In this document: positions 1-10,406 of the stretch, piece after piece
How positions within the stretch are numbered: the first letter of the stretch is position 1
Layout of the letters: each line of letters begins with the position of its first letter
NCBI RefSeq assembly: GCF_030272615.1
Contig: NC_081409.1
Coordinates: 203,919,949 to 203,983,948, forward strand
Source: Cryptomeria japonica
Lineage: Eukaryota; Streptophyta; Pinopsida; Cupressales; Cupressaceae
Direction: 5' to 3'
Length of the DNA: 64,000 bases
Program-made: the position numbers and the translations under genes
The notes under the pieces: model-generated
The model's database searches: none
Seen by the model: only the letters and a program-made list of their open reading frames with translations
Told to the model about the DNA's origin: nothing

Positions 1-109
1 CATCATGTACATATTTTCATCCATTTCATAAGCATCATAAAATCATCACAAAACATATTAAAGCATCACATAGGAAAAAATGCATATAGCTACCACAAGG
101 GATGGATCA

Positions 110-112
<3 letters not shown>

Positions 113-142
<30 letters not shown>
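113..142. repeat. (TA)n microsatellite
   Basis: An uninterrupted run of about 15 TA dinucleotides inside the old Tat-type copy. The matching place in the young copy (around 10520) has only a short TATATAT stretch, so the run expanded after the copies diverged. Confidence 0.9.
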
Positions 143-145
<3 letters not shown>

Positions 146-247
146 AGTGTCATGATACAATGATGTCAAAATCTCATATGGCTGCAAAATCAATCAAAGG
201 TGTCTACATCATCATATAAAAATTGATGCAAAATGGGTGTAATAGAG

Positions 248-527
248 CTATGATGAAGACCCTCTCTCGGAGCCAACTGGCCTTGAAGGAATCTAAGCTC
301 TCGAAGGACCAGCCCTGAATCATCTCGTTTGTCCCCTCCTGCAGACCTTGCGGGACCATCTTTTCACCAAAGCAGTTAACAGTCTTGTGTTTGCCTGAAT
401 CTCAGACATATACATAATGTGTCTCAATCCCATCACCTTGATCGCAGCATGGTCCTCAACAGTCAAATTTGTTCCTAACCATTATGTCATAGGGAATCAC
501 TTTCTAGACTCAATCTGGGGTAAGTAC
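248..527 (-). pseudogene. PMD gene remnant with large internal deletion
   Basis: Read on -, 527 to about 360 matches the start of exon 2 of the young PMD gene, including the stretch equivalent to its LTHVLYVPEF / LLTAL region. From about 360 to 248 it jumps to the extreme C-terminus and a TAG stop beside the same 3' flank. About 1.7 kb of the coding exon is missing. The CAG before exon 2 in the young gene reads GCAAGAG here. It is a dead copy that serves as an outgroup for the young gene. Confidence 0.65.
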
Positions 528-730
528 TCTTGCATCCAATCAAATCAATCGTGTCAATCCTAGTGGTACTCATGTTCATCACATAGTGTTGCTTATCTTA
601 TCCTAGCCTAGCCTAGTGGTACCTATGTCCATCACATGGTGTTTCTCATCAGGATCTATCCTAGTGCTTATGTATATCACATGGCATTGCATCCTAGTGT
701 ATATGTTTGTTACATTGCACTATATCCTAT
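500..730 (-). repeat. Diverged hairpin repeat array (old copy)
   Basis: On - it contains units with the loop core ATGTGATGAACAT or close variants, flanked by short complementary arms such as TAGTG/CACTA. It is the counterpart of the array at 8115-8358 in the young element, and sits just upstream of the shrunken PMD exon 2 exactly as there. The arms differ from those of the young copy but remain partly complementary. Confidence 0.55.
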
Positions 731-2130
731 CTTGCTAGAGAACTCACCGAATTTTATCAATTCACCGGCTTATCCTATTCTCAGCTTACCAAACCTGTCT
801 ATTTTAGGGCACCTGTTGAGTGAATCCTCTCAACAGCTTATCCAATTGGCAACACATGTTTATCACAAAATTATCAATTCTAGCCTTGTTTTTAGTTTTT
901 CTTTTCTAGGGCACCTGTTTGAGTGAATCCTCTCAGCAGCTTATCCAATTGATAGTGTATTCTCATCACAAAACTATCAATTTTGGCCATTTAAGACAAA
1001 CACGATTTTGTTGATTCCTCTTGAGTCAATCTTTTTCCTACGTGACCTTGTCACCCTATTGTTGGATATTGCGGGTCATTGCTTCTGCTAGGATATGTTG
1101 TTTTGATGTCAACGTATTCCTATGATTTTCTCTGGTGTGTTTAGGAAGATCTTATGATTTGGTTTTGCAGTATTATTTTGATGATCACTATTTTGTAGAG
1201 TTTGGCATTTCCTTTGATATATTTTGGTGTGATCAAATATTGTGCTAAGATTTTGGGATATTTCTTAGGATGGTCTTGTGTATCTTAATTTTAGATGGAT
1301 CATGATTTGGTGCTCTTCAAGTTATATTTCTTTGTGATAGTTGCCGATTGGTTGTGTTCTTAAGCTCTCAGACGTTGACTGAAGAAGATTTGAAAAGTGG
1401 TATTGGTGCAGTTGTTCCTGATGTTTCTAACATGCTTGTTGGTGTTTCCTAGTCATTTCCTATTTGTTTTGGTCATCTGCATTGATCGTTGTGCAAATTT
1501 TTGATGGTTTTCATCAACAGATGTTGATTTTCTTATTATGCGGTTTTCTTGGTAGTGTAGGGTGTTGCAGTTGATCTTGGCGTGATTTCTGGTGGAGTTG
1601 AGCATTTGGGAATTTTAATTAGGTCCATTTTATGTCATGTAAATAATTGTATTGGTCTGGTAGTCGATCTTTATATCATATGATGTAATTTTGTATTTAT
1701 GAGTTGAGGGTTAGGGTTTAGCCAACCTTGTTATCAAGGTTGATGATTTGTATGTATAGGTGAGATATTAATGTAATTTAGGTGTCGATGTTGTGTCTGC
1801 ATTATTAGAGAGAGTTTTATGTGAGAACAAGATATTTATCCTTTGGTGATGAGATTGAGGAGAGATTGGTGTTGTAGAGAAGACAACTATGCTTAACCAG
1901 AACTGTAATTAGGCATTTGTAGATGTTATTCTTTCAGTTAATTTCTTTCGGATTGTACTCTGAATTTTATTGTAAGTCAGTGAGACTTCTCTGAGGGTTG
2001 TAGCCTTCCAGGCCATTATATTTGAGAGTGATCTCTAGGCGTGTGCCTAAATGCATGTGCATTCCCCATCGTAATATTTTTACATACTACTGCAGAGTAT
2101 CATCTTACTATGGGTAGGTTCCTATCGTGG

Positions 2131-3394
2131 TGTAAAGCGGAAAATCGATCGAACCCTAGTTGCTCTCCCCTCTTCCAACTCCGAGGAGAGAGAAGGGAGG
2201 TCGCTAGGGTTGATGGTTTTCACTTGGGAGACTTTACATTCAAAAGAGGGGTTGAAACCCACAAGATCCAATCCCACACAATGCAAGATTGGATTCTAAA
2301 TGTGTTTCAAGGGTTAAGACAGCAAGGCTACCCTCTTTTGTAAAGAATGTAGATAGAAGAATTAAGCTAGGAATGCATAGAAAGTAAGAAATATTCGCTT
2401 ATAAACTGAGATAGGGATATAGGATGAAGTTGCGGACCTGGAATTAGTAGTAAAATGTCGATACGGCGCTGTCCTACAAATTTGAGCAAAAGTTGACGGG
2501 ACGATGGCGCCCGGCGCCACGGTCCTCCGAAAAATCCGCGAAACGAAGGGGGATCTGTTCGTCTCTGCACAAGGATTCCAGATCTTCAATTTTAGCTGCG
2601 TACCTGCAACCTACACACAGAAAAGCAAAGACGATTGGGGGGTTAGGGATTAGGGGTTTGCCTTTAGGTCAAACCCCAGTTTTGGAACTAACCAAGAAAT
2701 GAGAAATTGCTGTAAATGTAAATGTCTGTAATGTAAAACAAGTACTAATACCTTGTTGTAAGGATGTTTGTATCCTTATGTACGAAGGTATAGATGTTGT
2801 TGTTTGTTGTATGTTGTAGTAGTATGTAGTAAGTGATCTCCTCTTCAATGGTTGAATCCTTGTCTTGAATGCAACACTTAGCCTTGAATGGAGACTTAGA
2901 AGGAATGCTTGAAGGAATGCTTGAATGCTTGAATGCTTGAATGCTTGAGTATCATTTCCACATATATTCATCTTCTTCCCAAAATGAGAGAAAAAATGTA
3001 GTTTATATACTTGTCAATTAGGGCTGATAGACTGATTTTCCCGACCTTAGGCCGACCAGGGAAGATAATTTTCCAATTTGCAAACAAAAAGACCCGAAGT
3101 CCCATAGGAGACCGGGCCCAAAATAGGGCCAGGGACCAGGGCGCTGGGCGCCATGGTCCTGGGGGACCAGGGCACTGGGTGCCCTGGTCCTGAAGGACCA
3201 GGGCGCTAGGCGCTCTGGTCCCACCTCCCGGGATAGCAGGGTGCAAAGGAGGTTCAGGCCAGAGTGCTAGAAAAATGTAGTTTTTGGTGTCATAATCAGG
3301 TTTCGGGGTCTCCATTCAGGTTCCGTGTTGCGTCGCCATCGTGAAGACCGAAATGCAGTCGAAATTGCAAGTGTCGCAATTTTAGGACGCTACA
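2131..3394. mobile_element. Solo LTR, 1264 bp, target duplication CGTGG
   Basis: It begins TGTAAAGCGG, ends GGACGCTACA, and is flanked on both sides by CGTGG (2126-2130 and 3395-3399). No internal or coding sequence is present, so it is a solo LTR left by recombination between the two LTRs of an element. Joining the two flanks restores continuity with the other LTR of the host copia element. It contains three GC-rich hairpins at 3129-3227. The family is not identified. The short open frames inside are not convincing genes. Confidence 0.85.
3125..3230. repeat. Three tandem GC-rich hairpin units
   Basis: Three units of about 32 bp, each of the form GGACCAGGGCGC, 2 bases, then a mirror arm ending TGGTCC. 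Unit 1 pairs GGCGC with GCGCC. Unit 2 has GGGCAC with GTGCCC, a compensated change. Unit 3 pairs with one G-T. A related short palindrome, TGGCGCCCGGCGCCA, lies at about 2507-2521 in the same LTR. Confidence 0.75.
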
Positions 3395-3571
3395 CGTGGT
3401 TTTTCTCTTAATCGGGTTTTCCACGTCAAAATCTTGGTGTTGTGCTTTCAATTTGCATATCTTTGTTGTTACTGAAGTTTATTAGATCTATTTTGGTGAT
3501 TGAGTTTGTAGATCTGGTGAAGACTGATTCACCCCCCCTCTCAATATTCCTTCTTGGTTGTTGCTAGCAAT

Positions 3572-3583
3572 TGGTATCAGAGC
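3572..3583 (+). other. Primer-binding site of the copia element
   Basis: TGGTATCAGAGC lies two bases after the 5' LTR end. It is the standard plant copia PBS, complementary to the 3' end of the initiator methionine tRNA. Confidence 0.9.
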
Positions 3584-3625
3584 TAGATCCTTTGGTAGAA
3601 GCTTAATCGCTTGAGGAGATCCAAG

Positions 3626-6383
3626 ATGGCAGCTCAAGCTATTATCTTTAAGAAGGACAGTCTGAGATTTGATGGAAGTAAATATACTACTATGGAAGAA
3701 CTAGATGGAAGTGCACTTGAAATGTCTTGGAGAAGATTACTGGAAGATTACAAATACTGCCTATATTGTTCCTCAAAATGGACCGACAACCTCTAATGAG
3801 ATCAAGGAAGCTGAACATAAGATTAGAGTGAAGGAAACATTGCTTAGTTCCCAGACTGATTTTGAGATGGCAAATGTAATGGGACTTCAGACCACACATG
3901 AGATCTGGGAGAAGCTTGAGATCCTATATGAGGTGATAAACAAGTGAAAGTTGCTAAGTTGCAGAGTTTGAAAGGAAAATATGAGACATTGATGATGGGA
4001 GATGATGCAAACATACACTCTTACATGGCTAAGGTGAATGATCTTGTCCTAGGTATTAGATGTGTCGATGGAACCATTGAGGAAGGTAAAATTGTTGATA
4101 AGGTGCTAAGATCTTCGCCTCCTGCTTATAAACATAAGGTTGCTGCTATTGATGAGTTTTGAAGTGTGACAACAATGACAAGAGACATGTTGGTTGGAAA
4201 GCTTGTTGCATTTGAGATGAGTGAATTTGGAGAATCACATCGAAAGTCTAAGACAACATTTAGAGCATCTACATCTACATCTGGTAAGCAGAAGTATGAT
4301 CTTGATGAGTGCAAAATATCTAGATATGAAAGAGAGAGAAGAGAGATGGAAGAGAAAGAAAGAGAGCTATATGAGCTTGAAGCACTGATTGCCCGGAGAT
4401 TGCCTAAAGGAGTCAGTAAGTATGATGAAAATTTGCCTTTGAAATATTTCTCTTGTAATAAGATAGGACATTTTTCTTCTAGATGCCCGAAGAGAATGGC
4501 TAAGTATGATAGGCATGATAAGCATGATAGGAATGATAGACATGAAAAGCATGAGAAGTATGATAAGCCTTACAAGTCTAACCAGAAGTTTAGAAGTCAG
4601 AAGAACTATTATTATGTTTTTGATGAAGGTGTTACAGATGAAAAATCAAAAGGAGATGAAGTTGTCTTTATTGCCATTAAGGAAGATAGACCTTTACCTA
4701 TTGATTCCACTTGCTGCACTATTAAGGAGAAGGCTTTAGCTGCTAAATTTGAAGAGAAAGATGAATGGGTAATTGATAGCGGTTGTTCACATCATATGAT
4801 CAATGATAAGAGAAAATTTGTGGGCATGGAAAATATGATGGTGGAATAGTTAGAGGTTCTATTTCTTTTGATGGTAACTATAACACTGATGATGTATTGT
4901 ATGTTGAAGGTTTGAAGCATAATCTTTTGAGTGTTGGACAAATGGTTGATAAAGGTTATGATCTGCAATTCAAGGATGGTAAATACAAGATCTTAAATGC
5001 CTTTGGTATAGAGATTACATCTGGGAATATGATATAAGATAACATTTTTTATTTGAATGCTGGTGAGAAAAGTTGCTTGATTGCTCAGATTGATGAGAGT
5101 TGGTTGTGGCATAGGAGAATGTGTCACGTGAATTTTGATTCAATGATTAAATATTTGTTCTATACATCTTGTTAGAGATCTACCTAAGATTGTCAAGCTT
5201 GTTAATCCGGTATGTAAGGAATGTTAGTTGGGTAGGCAAACAAGGATTTATTTCAATAAAAAAAAGTATACATTTGATGGACTACTAGATCTTGTACATA
5301 TTGACCCATGTGGACCTACAAGTGTTAGAAGTGTGCAAGGTGATAGATATTTTATGTTGCTAATTGATGATTATTTCAGGATGATGTAGGTTGTCTTTTT
5401 TAAGGAGAAATCTGAAGCATTGGAAAAATTCAAGATATCCAAACCTAGAGTTGAGACTAAGTGTGGATTAAAGGTGAAGTGTTTGAGATCTGATAGAGGT
5501 GGAGAATTATGTTCCGGTGAGTTCAATTCATTCTGTGAGATACATAGAATTATTAGACAATTATCTGATCCCAAAACCCCTCGACATAATGGATTTGTTG
5601 AAAGGAAGAACACAACCACTTTGAATGCTGCAAGGACTATGTTGATTGAAGGAAATATTTCGAAGATCTACTAGAGAGAAGCCATTAGCACTATTGTTTA
5701 CACATTCAACAGAGTTAACATCAAAGGTGATACCGGTAAGACCCCTTGTGAGCTATGGTTTGGTCATGTTCCTACGATGAGATATTTCAGAGTATTTGGT
5801 AGCAAATGCTATATCAAGAGAGATGAGGATATAGAAAAGTTTGATGCTAGAAGTGATGAAGGAATTTTCTTGGGATATTTAACAAAGAGAAAGGCCTACC
5901 GATGCTACAATAAGAGACTAAGAAAGATAGTGGAGAGTGCAAATGTGAAGGTGGATGAGAACATTGGGAAAGATATCAAAACATGTGGTTATGATGATGG
6001 TCAACATGTTGTTTTAACTCCTATTCAAATTGAAGAGCCTAAGCAGAATGATCTAGTGGAAATAGTTAATCTAGATGTTGTTGTTGCCGGTGAAGGAGTG
6101 TAGGAATCTAAGAATTGGAACAATCAGAAGACTCTCGAGGTATGTAAGATTGAGTCATTCTAAAAATCAAATTATTGGTGATAAGAATAAAGGTGTAATG
6201 ACTAGAAGAAGGTTAGTTGCTGAAGAAGTATGTTTAATTTCTAAAGTTGAACCTAAAAATGTTGTCGAAGCTTGTAAAGATGAAAGTTGGATGAGAGCTA
6301 TGGAAGAAGAATTAGATTAGATTGAAAAGAATAATGCATGGGAACTTGTTCCTAGAACTAAGGATAATAATGTTATTGGTACT
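3626..6383 (+). pseudogene. Copia gag-protease-integrase, decayed
   Basis: The gag start is the ATG at 3626 (MAAQAIIFKKDSLRFDG), 43 bases past the PBS. The frame shifts within the first 100 bases and again near 3945 and 4160. The gag zinc knuckle near 4445-4490 reads YFSCNKIGHFSSRC: the first cysteine of the CX2CX4HX4C motif is Tyr, a G-to-A type change. The protease motif DSGCSHHM is at about 4770-4800. The integrase zinc region (WLWHRRMCHVNF) is at about 5100, and integrase core pieces (DRGGELCSGEFN, TPRHNGFVERKN) run to about 5670, with stops between. The frame is cut within VIGT at 6383 by the young Tat element and resumes at 22909. Confidence 0.88.
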
Positions 6384-7155
6384 TGTGTATGGTGAAAATG
6401 GATAACAATAAACAACAATATTGAAAGGCTAAAATGAATCCAACCACTAAACCCTAGCCTAACAATGAACAAAGATCCACCATAACATATGAAGATAACC
6501 TAAGACAATGCAAAATAACTCAAAATCACAAAGATTATACCATCACATGTCCAATAGGGTTTTGATCTCCATTCTTCCTATCTCCATTGATCTTGTTTGA
6601 TATGCTTGCTCTCAGATTTTTGTATGCACAAGAGCTCAACAAAGAACGGAATGTGGTTGCAAGTGAAATTGTAGTGTAGCCAAGTTGCATGAAAGATCAT
6701 TAGGGTTTGACAATGAAGAAAGCATCTCCTTAAATAGAAGACACAATAAGAAATGGAGGGTTAAGATTGAGAGGTGTAAAAAGAGAGGTCGGCTAGGATT
6801 AGAGGGTAGGTAAAAGAAATACCAAAATAATGAAAGAGGTAGGTAGTGTATGAATTAAGAGATGAATGACATGTGTCATGTGTAGAAAAAGATAATGAAT
6901 TAATTAAATAAATAAAGATTTATTTAATTAATAGAAGAAGTAGGACAATTAAATAAATAAAATATTTATTTAATTTAGGAAAGGGATAATTTAAATAAAT
7001 AAATGTATTTATTTAAATGAGAAATAAGGCTAGAAGAGGATAAATGAATTAATTAAATAAATAAAAATTTATTTAATTAATAGAAGAATTAGGCTTAGAT
7101 AATTAAATAAATAAAATATTTATTTAATTAGACATGACAATTTTGAGTGTCTACA
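6384..7155 (-). repeat. 3' LTR of the young Tat element
   Basis: 772 bp. In + orientation it begins TGTGTATGGTG and ends GAGTGTCTACA; on - it therefore begins TGTAGACACTC and ends CCATACACA. I see no difference from 22137-22908 when comparing by eye. A PPT abuts its - strand start. It contains five AT-only palindromes at 6898-7131 and an AAACCCTAG telo-box-like motif near 6448. Confidence 0.95.
6898..7131. repeat. Five consecutive AT-only palindromes in the LTR
   Basis: Five inverted repeats of about 30-36 bp at roughly 6898-6933, 6947-6975, 6987-7017, 7047-7082 and 7100-7131, with arms such as AATTAATTAAATAAAT and its complement around a 1-4 bp centre. Identical in the other LTR (about 22651-22884). 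Recognisable in the old LTR at about 26085-26290. Confidence 0.9.
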
Positions 7156-7171
7156 TTTTGCCCCTCTTTGA
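7156..7171 (-). other. Polypurine tract of the young Tat element
   Basis: On - it reads CAAAGAGGGGCAAAA directly before the LTR start TGTAGACAC. The old copy has the equivalent CAAAGACGGGGAAAA before its LTR at 26041. This shows that the left LTR is the 3' LTR. Confidence 0.85.
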
Positions 7172-7675
7172 GACAATGCGGCTTGTCGCGTTGTTTCAAA
7201 GAAGATAAGATGAACTGATACAGAGTTGCCCCAGGATGGGAATTATATGCCCCCTCGAGAGATTGGATGAAAAAGTCTGGAAAGATTGCAGACAATCTCT
7301 CGATAAGAAAAACGGGATAGAATGGACTGATCGGATAAAGTGACAGAGTCACGGGATGAAGAATACTGACCCGGGGAATGAAGACGAGGGCTAGGGTAGG
7401 CTATAAGATAGACCACGGGCAAAAGACATCCTCATTGTCATCCACACCCTTAGAAGATCATAGTGCAGAGCGAGAAAAGAGCAGCAGCAGTCAGCAGCGA
7501 TGGCATTCATTCATAGATTCGACCGTGTTCGCCGATTCCAGCGACCAGCCGATGCAGGAGAGCCGGTAAGTACCCGAAAACCTCCTCGTACTTTCACGCA
7601 TTTTGAGTTTTGTCATAAATGCATGTTTAGTAGCAATAAATGCGCTAGGAATAGGATAGTTGAAAAATGCAAAAA

Positions 7676-7990
7676 CGCGCAACTGCGTCTGTGTCAATGC
7701 CAGGCGCGTCTGTGTCCAACAGGCGCGTCTGTGTCGGGTCCAGGCGCGTCTGTGCCTGGAACCGCGTCTGTGCTGAATATGGACGCGTTTGTGAAATGTA
7801 GAAGCGTCTATGCTTTGTAGGAGCGTTTATGTCATGTAGGGACGTCTGTGTTCCCTGGTCGCGTTTGTGCATGGCATAGGCACGTTTGTGTTCAGAAAAC
7901 GCGTCTGTGTTGCAGAGGCGCGTTTATGCAGTCTATAAGCGCGTTTAGGAGTTAAAAGCGCATTTGTGTGTTAAAAGTGCGTTGATGTGT
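7676..7990 (+). repeat. ~20-bp periodic array, core GCGTCTGTG
   Basis: About 16 imperfect units, most spaced 17-21 bp, with core GCGCGTCTGTG or GCGTTTGTG. Linkers vary between units and the array decays toward its 3' end (GTGCGTTGATG). It lies within the predicted PMD intron. The same core, in the sense direction of gag-pol, occurs at 20150-20310 and 21770-22030. Confidence 0.88.
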
Positions 7991-8114
7991 CTAAATGCAT
8001 GGTTTTAGTCTTTTAGGTCAAATCGACAGTTCTATGATGACCATACGCTGTCGATTGGATAAGCTGCTGAGAGGAGACACTCAAGCAGGTCCTCTAGGAA
8101 GACTAGGATAGATC

Positions 8115-8358
8115 AAGGCACTTTGTGATGAACAGGGAGCACCAAGATAGGCAGCACTTTGTGATGAACAGGGAGTGCGAATGTGAGTGACACTTTGTGA
8201 TGAACAGAGAATGTCACACACGTAGTACTTTGTGATGAACAGGGAGCACTACTAGGGTAGATAGCAACACTTTGTGATGAACAGTGAGTGTCACTAGGAT
8301 AGATAATCAGATGCATTTAGGTAGCAAGTAGCATTTTGTGATAAACAGTGAATGCCAC
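8115..8358 (+). repeat. Six hairpin units with constant loop and varying stems
   Basis: Six units, each with the core TTTGTGATGAACAGGGA (one base changed in some). The flanks are complementary but differ between units: GCACT/AGTGC, GTGACA/TGTCAC, GTAGT/ACTAC, ACACT/AGTGT and GCATT/AATGC. The first unit (GGCACT/AGCACC) is imperfect. Spacing is 36-60 bp. The loop is 15 bases in each. The array sits in the PMD intron, 35-275 bases before the acceptor. Confidence 0.85.
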
Positions 8359-9972
8359 GATAACTGACAAGATTGATTGTGTGACTGCAGGAGTATTTGC
8401 CGATGTTGGAGTCACGGGAGAGATTTCCATCGACTCAGAGGTTGCGACCAGAGTTGTCGATTCAGGACAGGATTTCCATTGAGGAGATGGGTCTCACACA
8501 TGTGCTCTATGTGCCTGAGTTTCGGGCAAACATGGGGTTGCTGACTGCGTTGGCTGAGAGATGGCACTCTGAGACGTACATGTTTCACCTGCCGATGGGT
8601 GAGATGACAGTGACATTGGAGGATGTGTACAGGATACTGCATATCCCGATTGATGGAGAGTTGATTCCATACGATCGTGACGGTGACAGGGAGGCATTGA
8701 GACGGGTGTTCCAGGACCCCGGGTTGGAGATGCGAGCAGGTCACGTAGCCTGGGATACCATGACCGCCATAGGTTTAGCATTGCCGGCTGTTATTGGGGG
8801 AGCTATCAGTGGGTATTTATGTCCGGACAGAGCCACACGAGGATTGGCAGTTGGCTGGGGAGGGGCATTGGAGACACTGATGATAGAGCACACCAGGTAT
8901 GCATGGGGGCCATGTGTCCTGGCACATTTGTACTATGAGCTGCATCAGTTTGTGTACCATGGATCAGTGGGCTTGGGCTGCGGCGTTACTCTGCTTCAGG
9001 TGTGGGCATATGAGCACCTTCCCATCACACGGCCGATTCATTTCAGAGGCAGAGGGTAGGGACGGAGCTTCGTGCATTTGTACAACATGATCACATCCCA
9101 GCCTCGGATTGGCAGATTGGAGCATTGGAGGCGCGTCATAGATGACATAGACATGGTTATTTGGAGGCCGTACCTGGGGTGCGAGGAGTGGGAGGACGAC
9201 GCATTGGAGCTACCCTATGTATTCAGGAGCAGGTATCTGATGGGGCGGACGCCCTATATTCTGGAGAGGCAGCTTGTTGACAGGGTATGCAGGCAGTTTG
9301 GGCGGATTCAGCGGATGCCACGAGGCTCGGGCATGTATGCCCGCACAGTCAGAGATCAGGTGCAGTTCGGGCCGCTTCTATCATATGATCAGGCCGTGAC
9401 ACAGCTGGCGGAGATGATGCCGTTACCATGGGACATGTGGCTAGAGGTAGAGGATGCAGGGATGGACGCAGAGTACTCTGCGTATTGGGCAGAGCATCCA
9501 TTTCCGAGATTGACAGATCCGGGAGAGCTGTTGGAGGGAGAGGTGGGAGGTGATGATGATGATGATGGTGGAGGAGATGGAGGCAGGGGCAGACGGAGGC
9601 AGAGAGGAGTGGTGGGGGAGAGGCGAGTAGCACCTCGGAGGGAGGGAGGACAGGAGAGAGCAGCTCCGGTGGTGAGGGGTCGGGGTGGATTGCCCCTACA
9701 GGTACCAGCAGCACAGGGTCCTAGACAGGGACCTAGACAGGTGCAGGGACAGGGACAGATACAGGCACAGGTACCTATTCAGGCACCGAGACAGGTGCAG
9801 GCAGAGGCACAGGGACAGGCACCTGTAGAGGAGGAGCCACAAGCAGAGGCTGAGGGCGGAGATCCTGAGGAGGATGAGCTGTTGAGGCTGCAAGAGATCT
9901 GCCAGGGCCAGGCAGATGAGATCGAGGATTTGGTACGGGAGAGGGATCACCTCAGGGCGGAGATCCTGAGGC

Positions 9973-10065
9973 AGAGACACAGAGCGGGAGAGGGATCAGG
10001 CTCAGAGACACAGAGCGGGAGAGGGATCAGGCTCAGAGACACAGAGCGGGAGAGGGATCAGGCCA
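9973..10065 (+). repeat. 31-bp unit repeated three times inside PMD coding sequence
   Basis: Three head-to-tail 31-bp copies at 9973, 10004 and 10035. The first two are identical and the third differs at its last bases. Because 31 is not a multiple of 3, each copy is read in a different frame; three copies (93 bp) together keep the frame. They fall in the coiled-coil part of the protein. Confidence 0.93.
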
Positions 10066-10406
10066 TCCAGAGATATACTGAGGCCGAGACAGCTCTGAGG
10101 GCAGGGAGGCGGGCAGCAGAGGATGCAGGGGCAGGCTACGCATATGTGCTGCGAGCCGGAGAGGAGATCGCCTACTGGAGGGATCTATACTATGCTGCCG
10201 TGCCAGCGGATCAACGGGCTAGGAGCTTCCATAGATCGTCACGCACAGCGACGGCTACGGGAGGGAGTCGCAGGAGGCAGGCGTCCAGCGGTGGGGTCAT
10301 GGGCCCTCCACCACCACCAAAGAGACAGGGGGATCCTGGAGCGGGTCCATCTACAGCTCAGACTCCGTCGAGGCTAGGCGGCTCCGAGGGAGGGAGTTCA
10401 TCATAG

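Larger units (their letters stand above)
1..1059 (+). mobile_element. Old Tat-type LTR element, left part (internal region)
   Basis: Reverse-complement counterpart of the young element between its PMD gene and its 3' LTR. Positions 1-250 match the 3' flank of the PMD gene, 248-527 match shrunken PMD coding sequence, 530-730 match the hairpin repeats, and 775-990 hold two copies of the roughly 100-bp block found once at 8020-8100. The element stops at 1059, where a copia LTR begins, and resumes at 25860. Its gag-pol direction is +, so gag and pol lie left of the window. Confidence 0.75.
1060..3569 (+). repeat. 5' LTR of the copia element, split by a solo LTR
   Basis: It aligns with 24639-25859 from TGTTGGATATTG onward. 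Homology breaks near 2090 and resumes after 3399. Removing the 1264-bp solo LTR and one CGTGG leaves about 1241 bp, close to the 1221 bp of the 3' LTR. The end, ...TTGCTAGCA, precedes the PBS by two bases. Confidence 0.85.
7566..8390 (+). other. Predicted intron of the PMD gene
   Basis: GTAAGT donor at 7566 and GACTGCAG acceptor ending at 8390. Removing it joins two frames without a shift and extends the protein 5' of the exon 2 start. The acceptor context (AG|GAGT) is kept in PMD copies at 30371 and 36479. The intron is almost wholly made of two repeat arrays (7676-7990 and 8115-8358) and a roughly 100-bp block at 8010-8100. Confidence 0.72.
7500..10406 (+). pseudogene. PMD (plant mobile domain) gene, 2 exons, one in-frame TAG
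   Basis: Exon 1 is 7500-7565 (ATG at 7500; MAFIHRFDRVRRFQRPADAGEP). Exon 2 is 8391-10406. The intron is phase 0 with consensus ends CCG|GTAAGT and CTGCAG|GAG and a CTGAC branch-like site about 25 bases before the acceptor. The spliced frame is 694 codons before the stop codon. The plant mobile domain covers residues ~45-300, with the hallmark run LLTALAERWHSETYMFHLP followed by GEMTVTLEDVYRILHIP. An Asp/Gly stretch and RGRRRQRG follow at ~407-425, then a Gln/Pro-rich repeat (~460-510) and a predicted coiled coil (~515-610). A single TAG at 9057-9059 interrupts codon 245; otherwise the frame is open to TAG at 10404-10406. It is antisense to the host gag-pol. PMD proteins are often carried by plant transposons; what this one does for the element is unknown. 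Confidence 0.82.
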
